Shown here: piece after piece, positions 9,060-19,480 of the stretch
Numbering within the stretch: the first letter of the stretch is position 1
Layout of the letters: each line of letters starts with the position of its first letter
Origin: Streptococcus pluranimalium
Lineage (GTDB): Bacteria; Bacillota; Bacilli; Lactobacillales; Streptococcaceae
Direction of reading: 5' to 3'
NCBI RefSeq assembly: GCF_002953735.1
Contig: NZ_CP025536.1
Location: 130,001-194,000, forward strand
Length of the DNA stretch: 64,000 nucleotides
The notes under the pieces: model-generated
What the model was told of the DNA's origin: nothing
Seen by the model: only the letters and a program-made list of their open reading frames with translations
Database searches by the model: none
Position numbers and translations under genes: made by a program

Positions 9060-12000
9060 GTGGTTGACGTAAATCGTTTTAAAAGTATGCAAATCACATT
9101 AGCCTCACCTAGTAAGGTCCGTTCATGGTCTTACGGTGAAGTTAAAAAACCTGAAACAATCAACTATCGTACATTAAAACCAGAACGTGAAGGACTGTTT
9201 GATGAAGTTATCTTTGGTCCAACAAAAGACTGGGAATGTGCGTGTGGTAAATACAAGCGTATCCGTTATAAAGGTATCGTCTGTGACCGTTGTGGTGTTG
9301 AAGTAACGCGTGCTAAAGTTCGTCGTGAACGTATGGGTCATATCGAATTGAAAGCTCCTGTATCACATATCTGGTACTTTAAAGGAATCCCATCTCGTAT
9401 GGGTCTTGCCCTTGATATGAGTCCTCGAGCTCTTGAAGAAGTTATTTACTTCGCAGCCTACGTGGTTATTGACCCTATGGATACACCACTTGAAGCAAAA
9501 TCTCTCTTGACAGAGCGCGAATACCGCGAAAAACTTCAAGAGTACGGTTATGGTTCATTTGTGGCAAAAATGGGTGCGGAAGCAATCCAAGATCTTCTTA
9601 AACGTGTGGACTTGGAAGCTGAAATCGCAGAACTTAAAGAAGAGCTCAAAACAGCTTCTGGTCAAAAACGTGTGAAAGCTGTACGTCGTTTGGACGTTCT
9701 TGATGCCTTCTACAAGTCTGGGAATAAACCTGAATGGATGGTTCTTAACATCCTTCCAGTTATTCCACCAGATCTCCGTCCGATGGTTCAATTGGATGGT
9801 GGTCGTTTTGCGGCATCTGATCTTAATGATCTTTACCGTCGTGTTATCAACCGTAACAACCGTTTAGCACGTCTTTTGGAACTCAACGCTCCAGGGATCA
9901 TTGTTCAAAATGAAAAACGTATGCTCCAAGAAGCCGTTGATGCTTTGATTGACAACGGTCGTCGTGGCCGTCCAATCACAGGTCCTGGTGGGCGTCCATT
10001 GAAATCTTTGAGCCACATGCTTAAAGGTAAACAAGGTCGTTTCCGTCAAAACTTGCTTGGTAAACGTGTAGACTTCTCTGGTCGTTCCGTTATCGCTGTT
10101 GGTCCTACGCTAAAAATGTACCAATGTGGTGTGCCACGTGAAATGGCTATTGAGCTCTTTAAACCTTTCGTGATGCGTGAAATTGTTGCTCGCGAATACG
10201 CTGGTAACGTTAAAGCTGCTAAACGTATGGTTGAACGTGGAGATGAACGTATTTGGGATATTCTTGAAGAAGTGATCAAGGAACATCCAGTTCTTCTTAA
10301 CCGCGCACCTACCCTTCACCGTTTGGGTATCCAAGCCTTTGAACCAGTGCTTATCGATGGTAAGGCACTTCGTCTTCACCCACTTGTGTGTGAAGCCTAC
10401 AATGCCGACTTTGATGGTGACCAAATGGCCATCCACGTGCCTCTTTCTGAGGAAGCACAAGCAGAAGCACGTCTTCTCATGCTTGCGGCTGAGCACATCC
10501 TTAACCCTAAAGATGGTAAACCTGTTGTTACGCCATCTCAGGATATGGTTTTGGGTAACTACTATCTGACCATGGAAGATGCTGGTCGCGAGGGTGAAGG
10601 TATGATTTTCAAAGATCGTGATGAAGCTGTTATGGCTTATCAAAATGGCTATGTTCATTTGCATTCACGTGTAGGTATCGCTGTTGACAGCATGCCAAAT
10701 AAACCTTGGAAAGAAAATCAACTTCACAAGATTATGGTAACTACTGTTGGTAAAATTCTCTTTAACGATGTGATTCCAACTGAAATTCCATATCTCCAAG
10801 AACCAAACAATGCTAACTTGACGGATGGAACACCAGATAAATACTTCTTAGAGCCTGGTCAAGACATTCAACCAGTCATTGATTCACTTGAAATCAATGC
10901 GCCATTCAAGAAGAAAAATCTTGGTAACATCATCGCAGAAACTTTCAAACGCCTTCGTACGACTGAAACATCAGCCTTCCTTGACCGTTTGAAAGACCTT
11001 GGTTACTACCATTCAACACTTGCTGGTTTGACTGTTGGTATTGCGGATATTCCTGTTATTGATAACAAAGCTGAAATCATTGATGCTGCTCACCAACGTG
11101 TTGAGGATATTAACAAGGCCTTCCGTCGTGGTCTCATGACTGAGGATGATCGTTATGTTGCTGTTACAACAACATGGCGTGAAGCTAAAGAAGCCCTTGA
11201 AAAACGCTTGATCGAAACACAAGATCCTAAGAACCCTATCGTTATGATGATGGACTCAGGAGCTCGTGGTAACATCTCTAACTTCTCTCAACTTGCCGGT
11301 ATGCGTGGTTTGATGGCTGCTCCTAATGGACGCATCATGGAACTTCCGATCTTGTCTAACTTCCGTGAAGGTTTGACCGTTTTGGAAATGTTCTTCTCAA
11401 CTCACGGTGCGCGTAAAGGTATGACCGATACGGCCCTTAAGACAGCCGACTCAGGTTACCTTACTCGTCGTTTGGTTGACGTTGCCCAAGATGTTATCAT
11501 CCGTGAAGATGACTGTGGAACAGACCGTGGTTTGACGATTACAGCTATCACAGATGGTAAAGAAGTTACTGAAACACTTGAAGAGCGTCTTCAAGGTCGT
11601 TACACGAAGAAATCAGTTAAAAACCCAATTACAGGTGAAACAATCATCGGTCCTAACAAGCTTATCACTGAAGATAAAGCAGCTGAAATTGTGAACGCTG
11701 GTGTCGAAGAAGTAACAATCCGTTCCGTATTTACATGTAATACGCGTCATGGTGTTTGTCGTCACTGTTACGGTATCAACTTGGCAACTGGTGATGCGGT
11801 TGAAGTTGGTGAAGCGGTTGGTACAATCGCTGCGCAATCTATCGGGGAACCTGGTACTCAGCTTACCATGCGTACCTTCCACACCGGTGGTGTAGCCTCA
11901 AATACCGATATCACTCAAGGTCTTCCTCGTATCCAAGAGATCTTTGAAGCACGTAACCCTAAAGGGGAAGCTGTAATTACAGAGGTTAAAGGTACCGTTA

Positions 12001-12692
12001 TTGAAATCGAAGAAGATGCTTCGACACGTACTAAAAAAGTTTACGTTCAAGGTAAGACTGGTATGGGCGAGTATGTGGTACCATTTACAGCTCGTATGAA
12101 AGTTGAAGTGGGCGACGAAATTGCTCGTGGTGCGGCACTTACTGAAGGGTCAATCCAACCTAAACGCCTCCTTGAAGTTCGTGATACACTTTCTGTAGAA
12201 ACTTACCTTCTTGCGGAAGTTCAAAAAGTTTACCGTAGCCAAGGGGTAGAAATCGGAGACAAACACGTTGAGGTAATGGTTCGTCAAATGCTTCGTAAAG
12301 TTCGTGTCATGGATCCAGGTGATACAGATCTTCTTCCAGGAACATTGATGGATATTGCTGATTTCACAGATGCAAACAAGGATATTGTTATCTCTGGTGG
12401 TATTCCTGCGACATCTCGTCCAGTTCTTATGGGGATCACAAAAGCCTCTCTTGAAACGAACTCATTCTTGTCTGCGGCTTCCTTCCAGGAAACAACTCGT
12501 GTCCTTACAGATGCGGCTATCCGTGGTAAGAAAGACCATCTTCTTGGACTTAAAGAAAATGTTATTATCGGTAAGATCATTCCAGCTGGTACTGGTATGG
12601 CCCGCTACCGTAACATTGAGCCACAATCAGTTAATGAAGTGGAAGTTATCGAAGAAGTCCCAGTTTCAGAAGAAGCAATTATTACAGAATAA
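9060..12692 (+). CDS. rpoC: RNA polymerase beta' subunit
   Basis: 1210-residue beta' subunit. The N-terminal zinc-binding segment ([20 protein letters not shown]) and the absolutely conserved catalytic NADFDGD (residues 448-454, binding the active-site magnesium) are present, as is the second zinc site ([13 protein letters not shown]). The start is GTG at 9060 after AGAAAGG; it yields [17 protein letters not shown], the usual streptococcal N-terminus. Cotranscribed with rpoB and ended by the hairpin at 12699. Both subunits start with non-ATG codons. Confidence 0.98.
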   Translation: MVDVNRFKSMQITLASPSKVRSWSYGEVKKPETINYRTLKPEREGLFDEVIFGPTKDWECACGKYKRIRYKGIVCDRCGVEVTRAKVRRERMGHIELKAPVSHIWYFKGIPSRMGLALDMSPRALEEVIYFAAYVVIDPMDTPLEAKSLLTEREYREKLQEYGYGSFVAKMGAEAIQDLLKRVDLEAEIAELKEELKTASGQKRVKAVRRLDVLDAFYKSGNKPEWMVLNILPVIPPDLRPMVQLDGGRFAASDLNDLYRRVINRNNRLARLLELNAPGIIVQNEKRMLQEAVDALIDNGRRGRPITGPGGRPLKSLSHMLKGKQGRFRQNLLGKRVDFSGRSVIAVGPTLKMYQCGVPREMAIELFKPFVMREIVAREYAGNVKAAKRMVERGDERIWDILEEVIKEHPVLLNRAPTLHRLGIQAFEPVLIDGKALRLHPLVCEAYNADFDGDQMAIHVPLSEEAQAEARLLMLAAEHILNPKDGKPVVTPSQDMVLGNYYLTMEDAGREGEGMIFKDRDEAVMAYQNGYVHLHSRVGIAVDSMPNKPWKENQLHKIMVTTVGKILFNDVIPTEIPYLQEPNNANLTDGTPDKYFLEPGQDIQPVIDSLEINAPFKKKNLGNIIAETFKRLRTTETSAFLDRLKDLGYYHSTLAGLTVGIADIPVIDNKAEIIDAAHQRVEDINKAFRRGLMTEDDRYVAVTTTWREAKEALEKRLIETQDPKNPIVMMMDSGARGNISNFSQLAGMRGLMAAPNGRIMELPILSNFREGLTVLEMFFSTHGARKGMTDTALKTADSGYLTRRLVDVAQDVIIREDDCGTDRGLTITAITDGKEVTETLEERLQGRYTKKSVKNPITGETIIGPNKLITEDKAAEIVNAGVEEVTIRSVFTCNTRHGVCRHCYGINLATGDAVEVGEAVGTIAAQSIGEPGTQLTMRTFHTGGVASNTDITQGLPRIQEIFEARNPKGEAVITEVKGTVIEIEEDASTRTKKVYVQGKTGMGEYVVPFTARMKVEVGDEIARGAALTEGSIQPKRLLEVRDTLSVETYLLAEVQKVYRSQGVEIGDKHVEVMVRQMLRKVRVMDPGDTDLLPGTLMDIADFTDANKDIVISGGIPATSRPVLMGITKASLETNSFLSAASFQETTRVLTDAAIRGKKDHLLGLKENVIIGKIIPAGTGMARYRNIEPQSVNEVEVIEEVPVSEEAIITE

Positions 12693-12698
12693 TCTATC

Positions 12699-12729
12699 AA
12701 AATCGAAAGTTTCGGCTTTCGATTTTTTT
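12699..12729 (+). terminator. rpoBC terminator
   Basis: AAAATCGAAAG (12699-12709), loop TTTCGG, then CTTTCGATTTT and a T-run. Confidence 0.9.
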
Positions 12730-12872
12730 GTTATAAAAGCGAAAAGAATCTGATATCGTTGATAGTTAACCAGATAAGGTTCGTATTTGTGTAGTATTAT
12801 TCAAGCAAATTATTATCACATTAAGCTATAATCATATATAATAGACCACACCAAGAGATTTTGGAGAATCGT

Positions 12873-12900
12873 TTGGAATCTTTATATTTGATGGTATAAT
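12873..12900 (+). promoter_or_regulatory. Promoter upstream of the DUF1033 gene
   Basis: TTGGAA (12873-12878), 16-bp spacer, TATAAT (12895-12900) preceded by TGG. It implies a long leader of about 165 bases before 13070. The 377-base stretch 12693-13069 otherwise holds only the rpoC terminator; I see no convincing gene or riboswitch in it. Confidence 0.5.
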
Positions 12901-13069
12901 CAAACTGTAATAGAAAGGAAAAGGGTAACGTTATTATCGGGAATGTTCTCTTATAGTCGTTTGAAAAAGAAATAAGATGTTGTTTCAAATTGTTATAGAG
13001 CTATCTTAGTTTTTATTCAAGCGAAGGATAAGATAATTTTCATAAAGAACTGAAGACCCAGTACATGCT

Positions 13070-13450
13070 ATGACTTATCAAGTGATCAAAATGTATGGCG
13101 ACTTTGAACCTTGGTGGTTCTTAGAGGATTGGAAAAACGATATCACTGCTATTAGAGAGTTCCAATCTTATGAGGATGGCTTAGCTTATTACCAAGAAGA
13201 ATGGCAATCGTTACAGGAACAATTTCCAAAGGTTAATAGTAAGTCGAACCTTATGTCTGCCTTTTGGCGTACAGATGATAAGCGCTGGTGTGAAGAGTGT
13301 GACGAGGATTTACAGCAATATCACTCCTTACTCATGTTAGGGAATTGGCAAGAGCTTCCTGAAGACTTACAGGATTTGAACTTTGACCATCGCAATGCAG
13401 AAGGGGTCCATCCCACTTGTTCAATCAAACAACATAACACTTTATCTTAA
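13070..13450 (+). CDS. DUF1033 family protein
   Basis: 126-residue acidic, Trp-rich soluble protein starting MTYQVIKMYGDFEPWWFLEDW, a pattern I associate with the streptococcal DUF1033 family found next to comGA. No function is known to me and no catalytic motif is evident. The ribosome site before 13070 is weak, so the start is less certain than the frame. A terminator overlaps its stop codon and separates it from the competence promoter, so it is not part of the comG operon despite lying next to it. Confidence 0.75.
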   Translation: MTYQVIKMYGDFEPWWFLEDWKNDITAIREFQSYEDGLAYYQEEWQSLQEQFPKVNSKSNLMSAFWRTDDKRWCEECDEDLQQYHSLLMLGNWQELPEDLQDLNFDHRNAEGVHPTCSIKQHNTLS

Positions 13451-13466
13451 GATAAGGTGTTTTTTG
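13436..13466 (+). terminator. Terminator overlapping the DUF1033 stop
   Basis: 13-bp arms (13436-13448 and 13449-13461; AACACTTTATCTT / AAGATAAGGTGTT, one G-U) followed by TTTTTTG. It blocks readthrough into comGA. Confidence 0.8.
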
Positions 13467-13486
13467 TTGCTATTTTGAGAAATGAT

Positions 13487-13494
13487 TACGAATA
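13487..13494 (+). promoter_or_regulatory. Cin-box (SigX/ComX promoter) of comGA
   Basis: Exact match to the streptococcal cin-box TACGAATA, 19 bases before the comGA start; the ribosome site GAGGAGG follows within the short leader. ComX, the competence sigma factor, directs RNA polymerase to this element. Confidence 0.9.
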
Positions 13495-13512
13495 AATAGG
13501 TGAGGAGGTTTT

Positions 13513-14466
13513 ATGGTTCAAGATTTAGCAAAGGAACTGATTGTTCAGGCAGTCGAATATGAAGCTCAAGATATTTATATTATTCCTAGAAAGAATGATT
13601 ACGATGTTTTTATGCGTATTAATGATGAGAGGAGATTTATTGAAACTCATGGCTTTGATCGGATGGCTAGTCTTATTAGTCACTTTAAATTTGTGGCAGG
13701 AATGACTGTCGGGGAAAAGCGCCGAAGTCAACTAGGATCTTGTGATTATGATATTGGTAGTGCTAAGCTAGTTTCTTTACGCCTCTCAACTGTTGGAGAT
13801 TACCGAGGGCATGAGAGTTTGGTGATTCGCTTGCTGCATGATGGGCGTCAGGACTTACGCTATTGGTTCAATGGTATACGTAATATCATGGCAGAATTTA
13901 GTTCCAGAGGTCTATATCTTTTTTCGGGACCGACTGGGAGCGGCAAAACGACTCTCATGTATCAATTGTTAAAGGAAACATGTAAAGATAAACAGATTAT
14001 TTCTATTGAAGATCCGGTTGAAATTAAGGATGATAGCATTTTACAATTACAGCTTAATGAAGATATTGGTATGACTTACGATAGTCTGATTAAGTTGTCG
14101 TTGAGACATCGTCCAGATGTATTGGTTATTGGTGAAATTCGGGATACGCAAACAGCGCAAGCGGCTATTCGAGCTAGTTTGACTGGTGCTACAGTCTTTG
14201 CAACCATTCATGCTAAGAGTATTCCAGGGGTTTATTACCGCATGATAGAATTGGGTGTTTCTAAAGATGATCTAAAAAATAGTCTGGCAGGAGTTTGTTA
14301 TCAACGTTTGATAGGAGGAGGTGGATTGATAGATGTGGCAAAAGATAAGTTCCAGGATCACTCACCAAGCCAGTGGAACCAATACTTGGTTGAGCTTTTT
14401 GAAGCAGGATATATCACTGAGGAGCAGGTTAAAACCGAGAGTATTAGCTATTCAGAAGCAGGTTAA
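13513..14466 (+). CDS. comGA: Competence pilus ATPase ComGA
   Basis: 317-residue GspE/PilB-type secretion ATPase that powers assembly of the competence (transformation) pilus at the inner face of the membrane. Walker A is GPTGSGKTT (residues 139-147), Walker B ends in VLVIGEIRD, and the Asp/His box region ATIHAKS is present. First gene of a seven-gene operon under the cin-box at 13487. The GGAGGAGGTGG run near 14314 is read as a glycine stretch and lies near the start of comGB. Shorter than PilB because it lacks the N-terminal N1 domain, as is normal for ComGA. Confidence 0.95.
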   Translation: MVQDLAKELIVQAVEYEAQDIYIIPRKNDYDVFMRINDERRFIETHGFDRMASLISHFKFVAGMTVGEKRRSQLGSCDYDIGSAKLVSLRLSTVGDYRGHESLVIRLLHDGRQDLRYWFNGIRNIMAEFSSRGLYLFSGPTGSGKTTLMYQLLKETCKDKQIISIEDPVEIKDDSILQLQLNEDIGMTYDSLIKLSLRHRPDVLVIGEIRDTQTAQAAIRASLTGATVFATIHAKSIPGVYYRMIELGVSKDDLKNSLAGVCYQRLIGGGGLIDVAKDKFQDHSPSQWNQYLVELFEAGYITEEQVKTESISYSEAG

Positions 14467-15418
14467 AATCATAAAACTCTTTAATACTCTTTTGTCCTCG
14501 GGCTTTAATCTACCTGAAACGGTTGATTTCCTGAAGCGTAGTCAACTGATACCAGATAAACAGGTTCAAATCATGTATGAAACCTTGTTAGCTGGTTTTG
14601 GGTTACCGGTTTTGATGAAAAATTTGGGTTTTTCAGATACAGTTGTCACGCAGCTATCTTTGGCAGAAACACATGGTAACAGTCAAAAGACTTTGTCTAA
14701 AATTGAAAATTATTTAAGACAGGTTAGTTCGGTTAAGAAAAAGCTGGTTGAAGTGGGATCTTACCCTATTGTGTTATTAGTTTTTTTGGTTTTAATCATG
14801 CTGGGGCTAAAACATTATCTCTTACCTCAGCTAGCTGAAGGTAACACAGCGACAGCCATTTTAGAATATTTTCCTCAGTTCTTTTTAGGTGGGCTGTTCT
14901 TAAGTGCAATCCTTATCTTTTTAGCTGTTAGGATGGCACCAAAGGTGGAAGCACTGAGGCTTTATCGGTTTTTGAGTAGTCTTCCTTTTTTGGGCAGTCT
15001 TATCCAAGTTTATTTGACGGCTTATTATGCACGTGAATGGGGAAATCTTTTGGGACAGGGGGTTGAGATGACAAGGGTTGTGTCGCTCATGCAGGAACAG
15101 GAATCGCGACTGTTTGTAAGTATTGGTCGAGATATGCAGGCGGCACTTTTAGCTGGTCAATCCTTTCATGCTAAGGTTTTAGAGTATCCATTCTTCTTGA
15201 AAGAGTTAAGTCTGATTATTGAGTATGGTAATGCCAAAGGGCATCTTGGTCAAGAGTTAGAAGTTTTCTCTGAAGAGCTTTGGGAACAGTTTTTTTATCG
15301 TGTGAATAGGGCTATGCAGTTAGTTCAGCCCCTTATTTTTGTCATGGTTGCCTTGATGATTGTTATGATCTACGCAGCTATGCTTCTACCAATGTATCAA
15401 TCTATGGAGGTTATGTAA
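14390..15418 (+). CDS. comGB: Competence pilus membrane platform ComGB
   Basis: GspF/PilC-family polytopic protein; about 342 residues with the suggested start. Three hydrophobic segments (near SYPIVLLVFLVLIMLGL, FFLGGLFLSAILIFLAV and LIFVMVALMIVMIYAAM). It anchors the pilus assembly ATPase. The frame opens at ATG 14333, which would overlap comGA by 134 bases and follows a purine run at spacing 11. I prefer TTG at 14390 because the product then begins LSFLKQDIS, matching my memory of streptococcal ComGB N-termini. The frame is certain, the start is not. Confidence 0.88.
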   Translation: MSFLKQDISLRSRLKPRVLAIQKQVKIIKLFNTLLSSGFNLPETVDFLKRSQLIPDKQVQIMYETLLAGFGLPVLMKNLGFSDTVVTQLSLAETHGNSQKTLSKIENYLRQVSSVKKKLVEVGSYPIVLLVFLVLIMLGLKHYLLPQLAEGNTATAILEYFPQFFLGGLFLSAILIFLAVRMAPKVEALRLYRFLSSLPFLGSLIQVYLTAYYAREWGNLLGQGVEMTRVVSLMQEQESRLFVSIGRDMQAALLAGQSFHAKVLEYPFFLKELSLIIEYGNAKGHLGQELEVFSEELWEQFFYRVNRAMQLVQPLIFVMVALMIVMIYAAMLLPMYQSMEVM

Positions 15419-15712
15419 GTGACATATTATTGGAAACAAATTAAACGAAAAAGTGTAAAAGGGTTCACTCTTCTAGAAATGCTCTTCGTGCTTCTTATCA
15501 TCAGTGTGCTTATGCTTTTGTTTGTGCCTAATTTGAGCAAGCAAAAGGCGGCTGTTGATGAAAAAGGAAAGGCAGCAGTGGTGAAGGTTGTCGAGAGTCA
15601 GATGGAGTTGTATGAAATGAAAGAAGATGCCAAACCATCTATTCAACAATTAGTGGATGGTGGTTATATTACGCAAAAGCAAGCTGATACTTATGCAGAA
15701 GCTAAGAAGTAA
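15419..15712 (+). CDS. comGC: Major competence pseudopilin ComGC
   Basis: 97-residue type IV prepilin, the main subunit of the transformation pilus. The class III signal KGFTLLEML is cleaved before the Phe by prepilin peptidase PilD/ComC, leaving the hydrophobic helix LFVLLIISVLMLLFV that packs the filament core. It starts with GTG at 15419, 8 bases after GGAGG. Ends with a short charged helix rich in Lys/Gln. The next prepilin gene starts inside its 3' end. Confidence 0.95.
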   Translation: MTYYWKQIKRKSVKGFTLLEMLFVLLIISVLMLLFVPNLSKQKAAVDEKGKAAVVKVVESQMELYEMKEDAKPSIQQLVDGGYITQKQADTYAEAKK

Positions 15713-16109
15713 GCATGTTGAGGGTTTTACGTTAATCGAAGCTCTCTTAACTTTATCTGTAATGACTTTTTTGACCTTAGCGACTAGCGGTTCTATCAAA
15801 ACTATTTTTAATCAGGTGCAAAATCAGCTTTTTTTCGTTACCTTTGAGCAGGTTTATCGAGAAACGCAGCGTTTAAGTGCTAGCAGGGAAAAGGAAACTG
15901 TGCTGCGAATTACAGATCGTTATCTGGAGAATCCTTTGGGGCGCTATCCGGTACCAGATACGGTGGTCTTAGAAAAAGAACAGCAACTGGTTTTTAATCA
16001 ATCTGGTGGTAATTCTTCTTTGGCTAAAATCGTTTTTAAAGCATCTGGGGAGCGTATAACTTATCAACTATATTTAGGGAGTGGTCAATATCAAAAGAAA
16101 AAGGATTAG
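15693..16109 (+). CDS. comGD: Minor pseudopilin ComGD
   Basis: 138-residue minor prepilin. The processing site is EGFTLIEALL, followed by a hydrophobic helix (LTLSVMTFLTLATSG). The frame is open from 15657, but ATG 15693 places the prepilin signal near the N-terminus and overlaps comGC by 20 bases, as is usual in this tightly packed operon. Minor pilins prime the pilus tip and help DNA uptake; that role is known from the family, not shown here. Confidence 0.88.
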   Translation: MQKLRSKHVEGFTLIEALLTLSVMTFLTLATSGSIKTIFNQVQNQLFFVTFEQVYRETQRLSASREKETVLRITDRYLENPLGRYPVPDTVVLEKEQQLVFNQSGGNSSLAKIVFKASGERITYQLYLGSGQYQKKKD

Positions 16110-16380
16110 AGCTTATATCTTATGGGAGAGTCTCTTAGCGACAGCAATTTTAGCCAGTTTAACGAGCCTTCTGTTGGGACAGCTAACCCATCATCAAAGG
16201 CAATTAAGGGAGTTGAATGAGCAAGCGCATATCCTAACACTAGCGGTTATGGCAGTGCAAACGCAGCAAAGCCATTTAAAGAAGAATGGTTATGAGGTCA
16301 GTATTAATCAATCGGGAGCTGAAACCACTATTAAATCTAATGAGAAGGAGATTTTTCGTGTTAAAGCATTATCACCTTAA
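16081..16380 (+). CDS. comGE: Minor pseudopilin ComGE
   Basis: 99-residue small protein with a basic N-terminus, then AYILWESLLATAILASLTSLLLG, a degenerate prepilin signal with the conserved Glu (W-E-S) and hydrophobic helix. Starts with GTG at 16081, overlapping comGD by 29 bases. Assigned ComGE by position between GD and GF and by its length. The start is weakly supported because the purine run is directly next to the GTG. Confidence 0.8.
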   Translation: MVNIKRKRIRAYILWESLLATAILASLTSLLLGQLTHHQRQLRELNEQAHILTLAVMAVQTQQSHLKKNGYEVSINQSGAETTIKSNEKEIFRVKALSP

Positions 16381-16795
16381 GGCATTCACCTTGATGGAGT
16401 GTTTGCTGGCATTACTGGTTCTATCGGGCTCCATACAGGTATACCAAGCCATGACTAAGGTGACTTCAACTCATGTTCGAGAACTCAGCCAACCTAAAGA
16501 TCAGGACTGGTTGCTCTTTTGCCAGCAATTTCGCTCAGAATTAGCAGGTTCTCAGTTGGTTAAAGTTTCTGATGATAGATTAGTCATCTTAAAAAATACC
16601 CAAACCTTGGCTTTTGGTAAATCGAAAAAAGAGGATTTTCGTAAAACGAGCGGCGATGGTCGCGGCTTTCAACCTATGATTTATAGTATAGAGTCAGCTC
16701 ATTTTAGGCGGTTTAATCAGACCATCAGTGTTCAACTCATTTTTAAAGATGGAAGGGTGCGTGAGTTTCTCTATGCTTTTGAAAAAGAGACTTAA
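16358..16795 (+). CDS. comGF: Minor pseudopilin ComGF
   Basis: 145-residue prepilin-like protein with LKAFTLMECLLALLVLSGS near the N-terminus. The start is GTG at 16358, 7 bases after AAGGAG at 16345-16350. The frame is open from 16286, but that start would put an unusual basic stretch ahead of the signal. Overlaps comGE by 23 bases. Confidence 0.87.
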   Translation: MLKHYHLKAFTLMECLLALLVLSGSIQVYQAMTKVTSTHVRELSQPKDQDWLLFCQQFRSELAGSQLVKVSDDRLVILKNTQTLAFGKSKKEDFRKTSGDGRGFQPMIYSIESAHFRRFNQTISVQLIFKDGRVREFLYAFEKET

Positions 16796-17174
16796 AGCAG
16801 GTGTGCTCTTATACGCACTCTTGATGGCAGCAGTCCTATCCTTGCTTTTGAATGTCTATACCCAACGTCTAAAGGCAGCTTATCGTATTCAAGAAGCGCA
16901 ATTGGTATCTAGCCAGGCATACCTTTTGGCAGAGTTAGCCAAGCCTTTAGCTAAAGAAGTTTCTGGGGAAATCCTCTTTGATAAGGGGAGGGTAGTTTAC
17001 CAGTTTCGTGGGGATACTTTAGAGATGATTGTGACTACTAATCAGCAAGAATTCACCTATCAATTTCTCAAAGAAGCTCCGCCATTGCCAAAAGACAAAG
17101 CAGAAAAGATAGGGGCTAAAAAGGAAGAAAAAATATCTCAAACAAGTTCTGATACGGGCTCTGAGCCTTTATAA
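16773..17174 (+). CDS. comGG: Minor pseudopilin ComGG
   Basis: 133-residue last member of the comG operon. Basic start MLLKKRLKAG, then hydrophobic VLLYALLMAAVLSLLLNVY; the classic FTLLE box is absent, as is usual for ComGG. The C-terminal 35 residues are Lys/Glu/Ser-rich and probably disordered. The frame is open from 16728; ATG 16773 puts the membrane segment at the N-terminus and overlaps comGF by 23 bases. No terminator separates it from the methyltransferase that follows. Confidence 0.82.
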   Translation: MLLKKRLKAGVLLYALLMAAVLSLLLNVYTQRLKAAYRIQEAQLVSSQAYLLAELAKPLAKEVSGEILFDKGRVVYQFRGDTLEMIVTTNQQEFTYQFLKEAPPLPKDKAEKIGAKKEEKISQTSSDTGSEPL

Positions 17175-17216
17175 TGTCACCGAAATTTGGTATCATAGTC
17201 AAGTATCGGAGGACCT

Positions 17217-18170
17217 ATGAATTTTGAAAAAATCGAATCAGCCTATCAGTTGATTTTAGAAAATACCCAGCTTATTGAAAATGACATTAAGACCAATATT
17301 TACGATGCTTTGATTGAGCAAAATGCCTTTTATTTGGGTGCTGAAAATGCTCCTACAAAAGTGGCTGAAAATAATCAAGCCTTGAAAGATTTGCAACTGA
17401 GTAAAGAAGAATGGCGTCGTGCCTATCAGTTCGTTTTTATCAAGGCTAGTCAGACGGAGAAACTTCAAGCCAATCATCAGTTTACACCAGATACGATTGG
17501 CTTCTTGGTACTTTATCTTTTGGAAAATTTGACCAGTCAAGAGCATTTGGATGTGATTGAAATCGGTAGTGGTACTGGTAATTTGGCGCAAACCCTTCTC
17601 AATAATAGTAATCGTGATTTAGACTATCTCGGTTTGGAGTTGGATGATTTATTGATTGATTTATCAGCTTCGATCGCTGAAGTGATGGGAGCAAATGTTA
17701 GCTTCGTTCAAGAAGATGCAGTGCGTCCACAGATTTTGAAAGAGAGTGACGTCATCATCAGTGATTTACCAGTTGGTTATTATCCGAATGACGCTATCGC
17801 TAAACGTTATCAAGTAGCTGCTACTGATGAGCATACTTATGCGCATCATCTCTTGATGGAGCAATCCTTGAAGTATTTGAAAAAAGATGGTCTAGCGATT
17901 CTTTTGGCACCGACTAATCTCTTAACTAGTGGGCAAAGTGATCTCTTGAAAAAATGGTTGGCAGGTTATGCAGATATCTTGGCAGTGATTACCTTACCAG
18001 AAACTTTATTTGGTAATCCGGCTAATGCTAAATCTCTGTTTGTCTTGCAAAAGCAGGCTAAAACTAAGCCGGAGACTTTTGTTTATCATTTGTCAGATAT
18101 TCAAAATCCGGAAATTTTACAGGATTTTATGGAAAATTTGAAAATCTGGAAAGATGATAATGCCATTTAG
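17217..18170 (+). CDS. Class I SAM-dependent methyltransferase (YtxK-like)
   Basis: 317 residues. SAM-binding motif I is VIEIGSGTGNLAQTLL, and DLPVGYYP takes the place of the NPPY/DPPY catalytic motif of N6-adenine methyltransferases. The same gene sits between comG and ackA in other streptococci, and B. subtilis ytxK is beside ackA. ATG 17217 follows CGGAGGA with good spacing. It may be read with comG by readthrough (42-base gap) but ackA has its own promoter. The substrate is unknown; the motif suggests a nucleic acid. Confidence 0.8.
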   Translation: MNFEKIESAYQLILENTQLIENDIKTNIYDALIEQNAFYLGAENAPTKVAENNQALKDLQLSKEEWRRAYQFVFIKASQTEKLQANHQFTPDTIGFLVLYLLENLTSQEHLDVIEIGSGTGNLAQTLLNNSNRDLDYLGLELDDLLIDLSASIAEVMGANVSFVQEDAVRPQILKESDVIISDLPVGYYPNDAIAKRYQVAATDEHTYAHHLLMEQSLKYLKKDGLAILLAPTNLLTSGQSDLLKKWLAGYADILAVITLPETLFGNPANAKSLFVLQKQAKTKPETFVYHLSDIQNPEILQDFMENLKIWKDDNAI

Positions 18171-18180
18171 GAAAAATTTT

Positions 18181-18189
18181 TGCTATAAT
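18181..18189 (+). promoter_or_regulatory. ackA extended -10 promoter
   Basis: TGCTATAAT, 41 bases before the ackA start, with no clear -35. Confidence 0.6.
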
Positions 18190-18230
18190 GGTTAGTGTAT
18201 TACAGTAAACGATTTCAGAAGAGGTGACTT

Positions 18231-19421
18231 ATGTCTAAAACAATTGCAATTAACGCTGGTAGCTCAAGTCTTAAATGGCAGCTTTATAAGATGCCTGAAG
18301 AAGAAGTTCTTGCTGCTGGTATTATTGAACGTATTGGTTTGAAAGATTCTATTTCTACCGTTAAGTTTGATGGTAAAAAAGAAGAAGAAGTGCGTGACAT
18401 CGTAGATCATGTTGAAGCAGTTAAAATCCTTCTTAGCAATTTGACTAGTTTTGGTATTATCGAATCATTTGATGAGATTACCGGTGTTGGACACCGTGTT
18501 GTAGCTGGTGGTGAAATCTTCAAAGAGTCAACACTTATTGATGATAAGGTTTTGGCTCAAATCGAAGAATTATCAGCTCTAGCACCCCTTCACAATCCAG
18601 CTAATGTAGCTGGTATCCGTGCTTTCAAAGAAATTTTGCCAGATATCACATCTGTAGCAGTCTTTGATACAGCTTTCCACTCAACCATGCAAGAGCCTAC
18701 TTACTTGTACCCAATTCCACGTAAGTATTATACTGATTTACAAGTACGTAAATATGGAGCACACGGGACAAGTCACCAATACGTAGCTCAAGAAGCTGCT
18801 AAACAAGTTGGTCGTCCACTTGATGAGTTGAAAATCATCACTGCTCATATCGGTAATGGTGTTTCGATCACAGCTAACTATCATGGTCAATCAGTTGATA
18901 CCTCAATGGGCTTCACCCCACTTGCTGGTCCAATGATGGGAACACGCTCAGGAGATATTGACCCAGCAATCATTCCATATTTAGTTGAACATGCGGATGA
19001 TTTGGAAGATGCTGCAGCTGTTGTTAATATGCTTAATAAACAGTCTGGTCTTGCTGGTGTATCAGATATTTCAAGTGATATGCGTGATATTGAAACTGGA
19101 CTTCAAAACCAAGATAAAGGGGCCATTCTTGCCTATAATATGTTCATCGACCGTATTAAAAAATTCATCGGTCAGTACATGGCTGTCTTAAATGGGGTTG
19201 ATGTTATCGTCTTCACAGCTGGTATGGGTGAAAATGCTAACCTCATGCGTCAAGATGTACTTGCTGGTTTGACGTGGTTTGGTATCGAAGTTGATCCAGA
19301 GAAAAATGTCTTTGGTTACTTTGGTGATATCACAACACCAGAATCAAAAGTTAAAGTCTTGGTTATCCCAACAGATGAAGAATTGATGATTGCGCGCGAT
19401 GTTGAACGCTTGAAAAAATAA
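18231..19421 (+). CDS. ackA: Acetate kinase
   Basis: 396 residues. Makes ATP and acetate from acetyl phosphate and ADP, the ATP-yielding end of mixed-acid fermentation; it also sets the acetyl-phosphate level. ASKHA-fold signatures include [14 protein letters not shown] at the N-terminus, VFDTAFHST and [12 protein letters not shown] 18231 follows GAGGTGAC. Monocistronic, with a terminator at 19441. Confidence 0.97.
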   Translation: MSKTIAINAGSSSLKWQLYKMPEEEVLAAGIIERIGLKDSISTVKFDGKKEEEVRDIVDHVEAVKILLSNLTSFGIIESFDEITGVGHRVVAGGEIFKESTLIDDKVLAQIEELSALAPLHNPANVAGIRAFKEILPDITSVAVFDTAFHSTMQEPTYLYPIPRKYYTDLQVRKYGAHGTSHQYVAQEAAKQVGRPLDELKIITAHIGNGVSITANYHGQSVDTSMGFTPLAGPMMGTRSGDIDPAIIPYLVEHADDLEDAAAVVNMLNKQSGLAGVSDISSDMRDIETGLQNQDKGAILAYNMFIDRIKKFIGQYMAVLNGVDVIVFTAGMGENANLMRQDVLAGLTWFGIEVDPEKNVFGYFGDITTPESKVKVLVIPTDEELMIARDVERLKK

Positions 19422-19440
19422 GTCTTCATAACAACATCAT

Positions 19441-19472
19441 AACTCAGTGATTTCGGTCACTGAGTTTTTTTG
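19441..19472 (+). terminator. ackA terminator
   Basis: AACTCAGTGA, loop TTTCGG, TCACTGAGTT, then a T-run; perfect 10-bp stem. Confidence 0.92.
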
Positions 19473-19480
19473 ATAATTTT

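Noticed and set aside
10110..10664. 184-codon minus-strand frame inside rpoC
   Set aside because: Lies wholly within rpoC, no start signals, composition of an antisense shadow.
12936..12990. Leader peptide ORF ahead of the DUF1033 gene
   Set aside because: The 10-codon frame starting near 12942 has no ribosome site and no regulatory hairpins around it.
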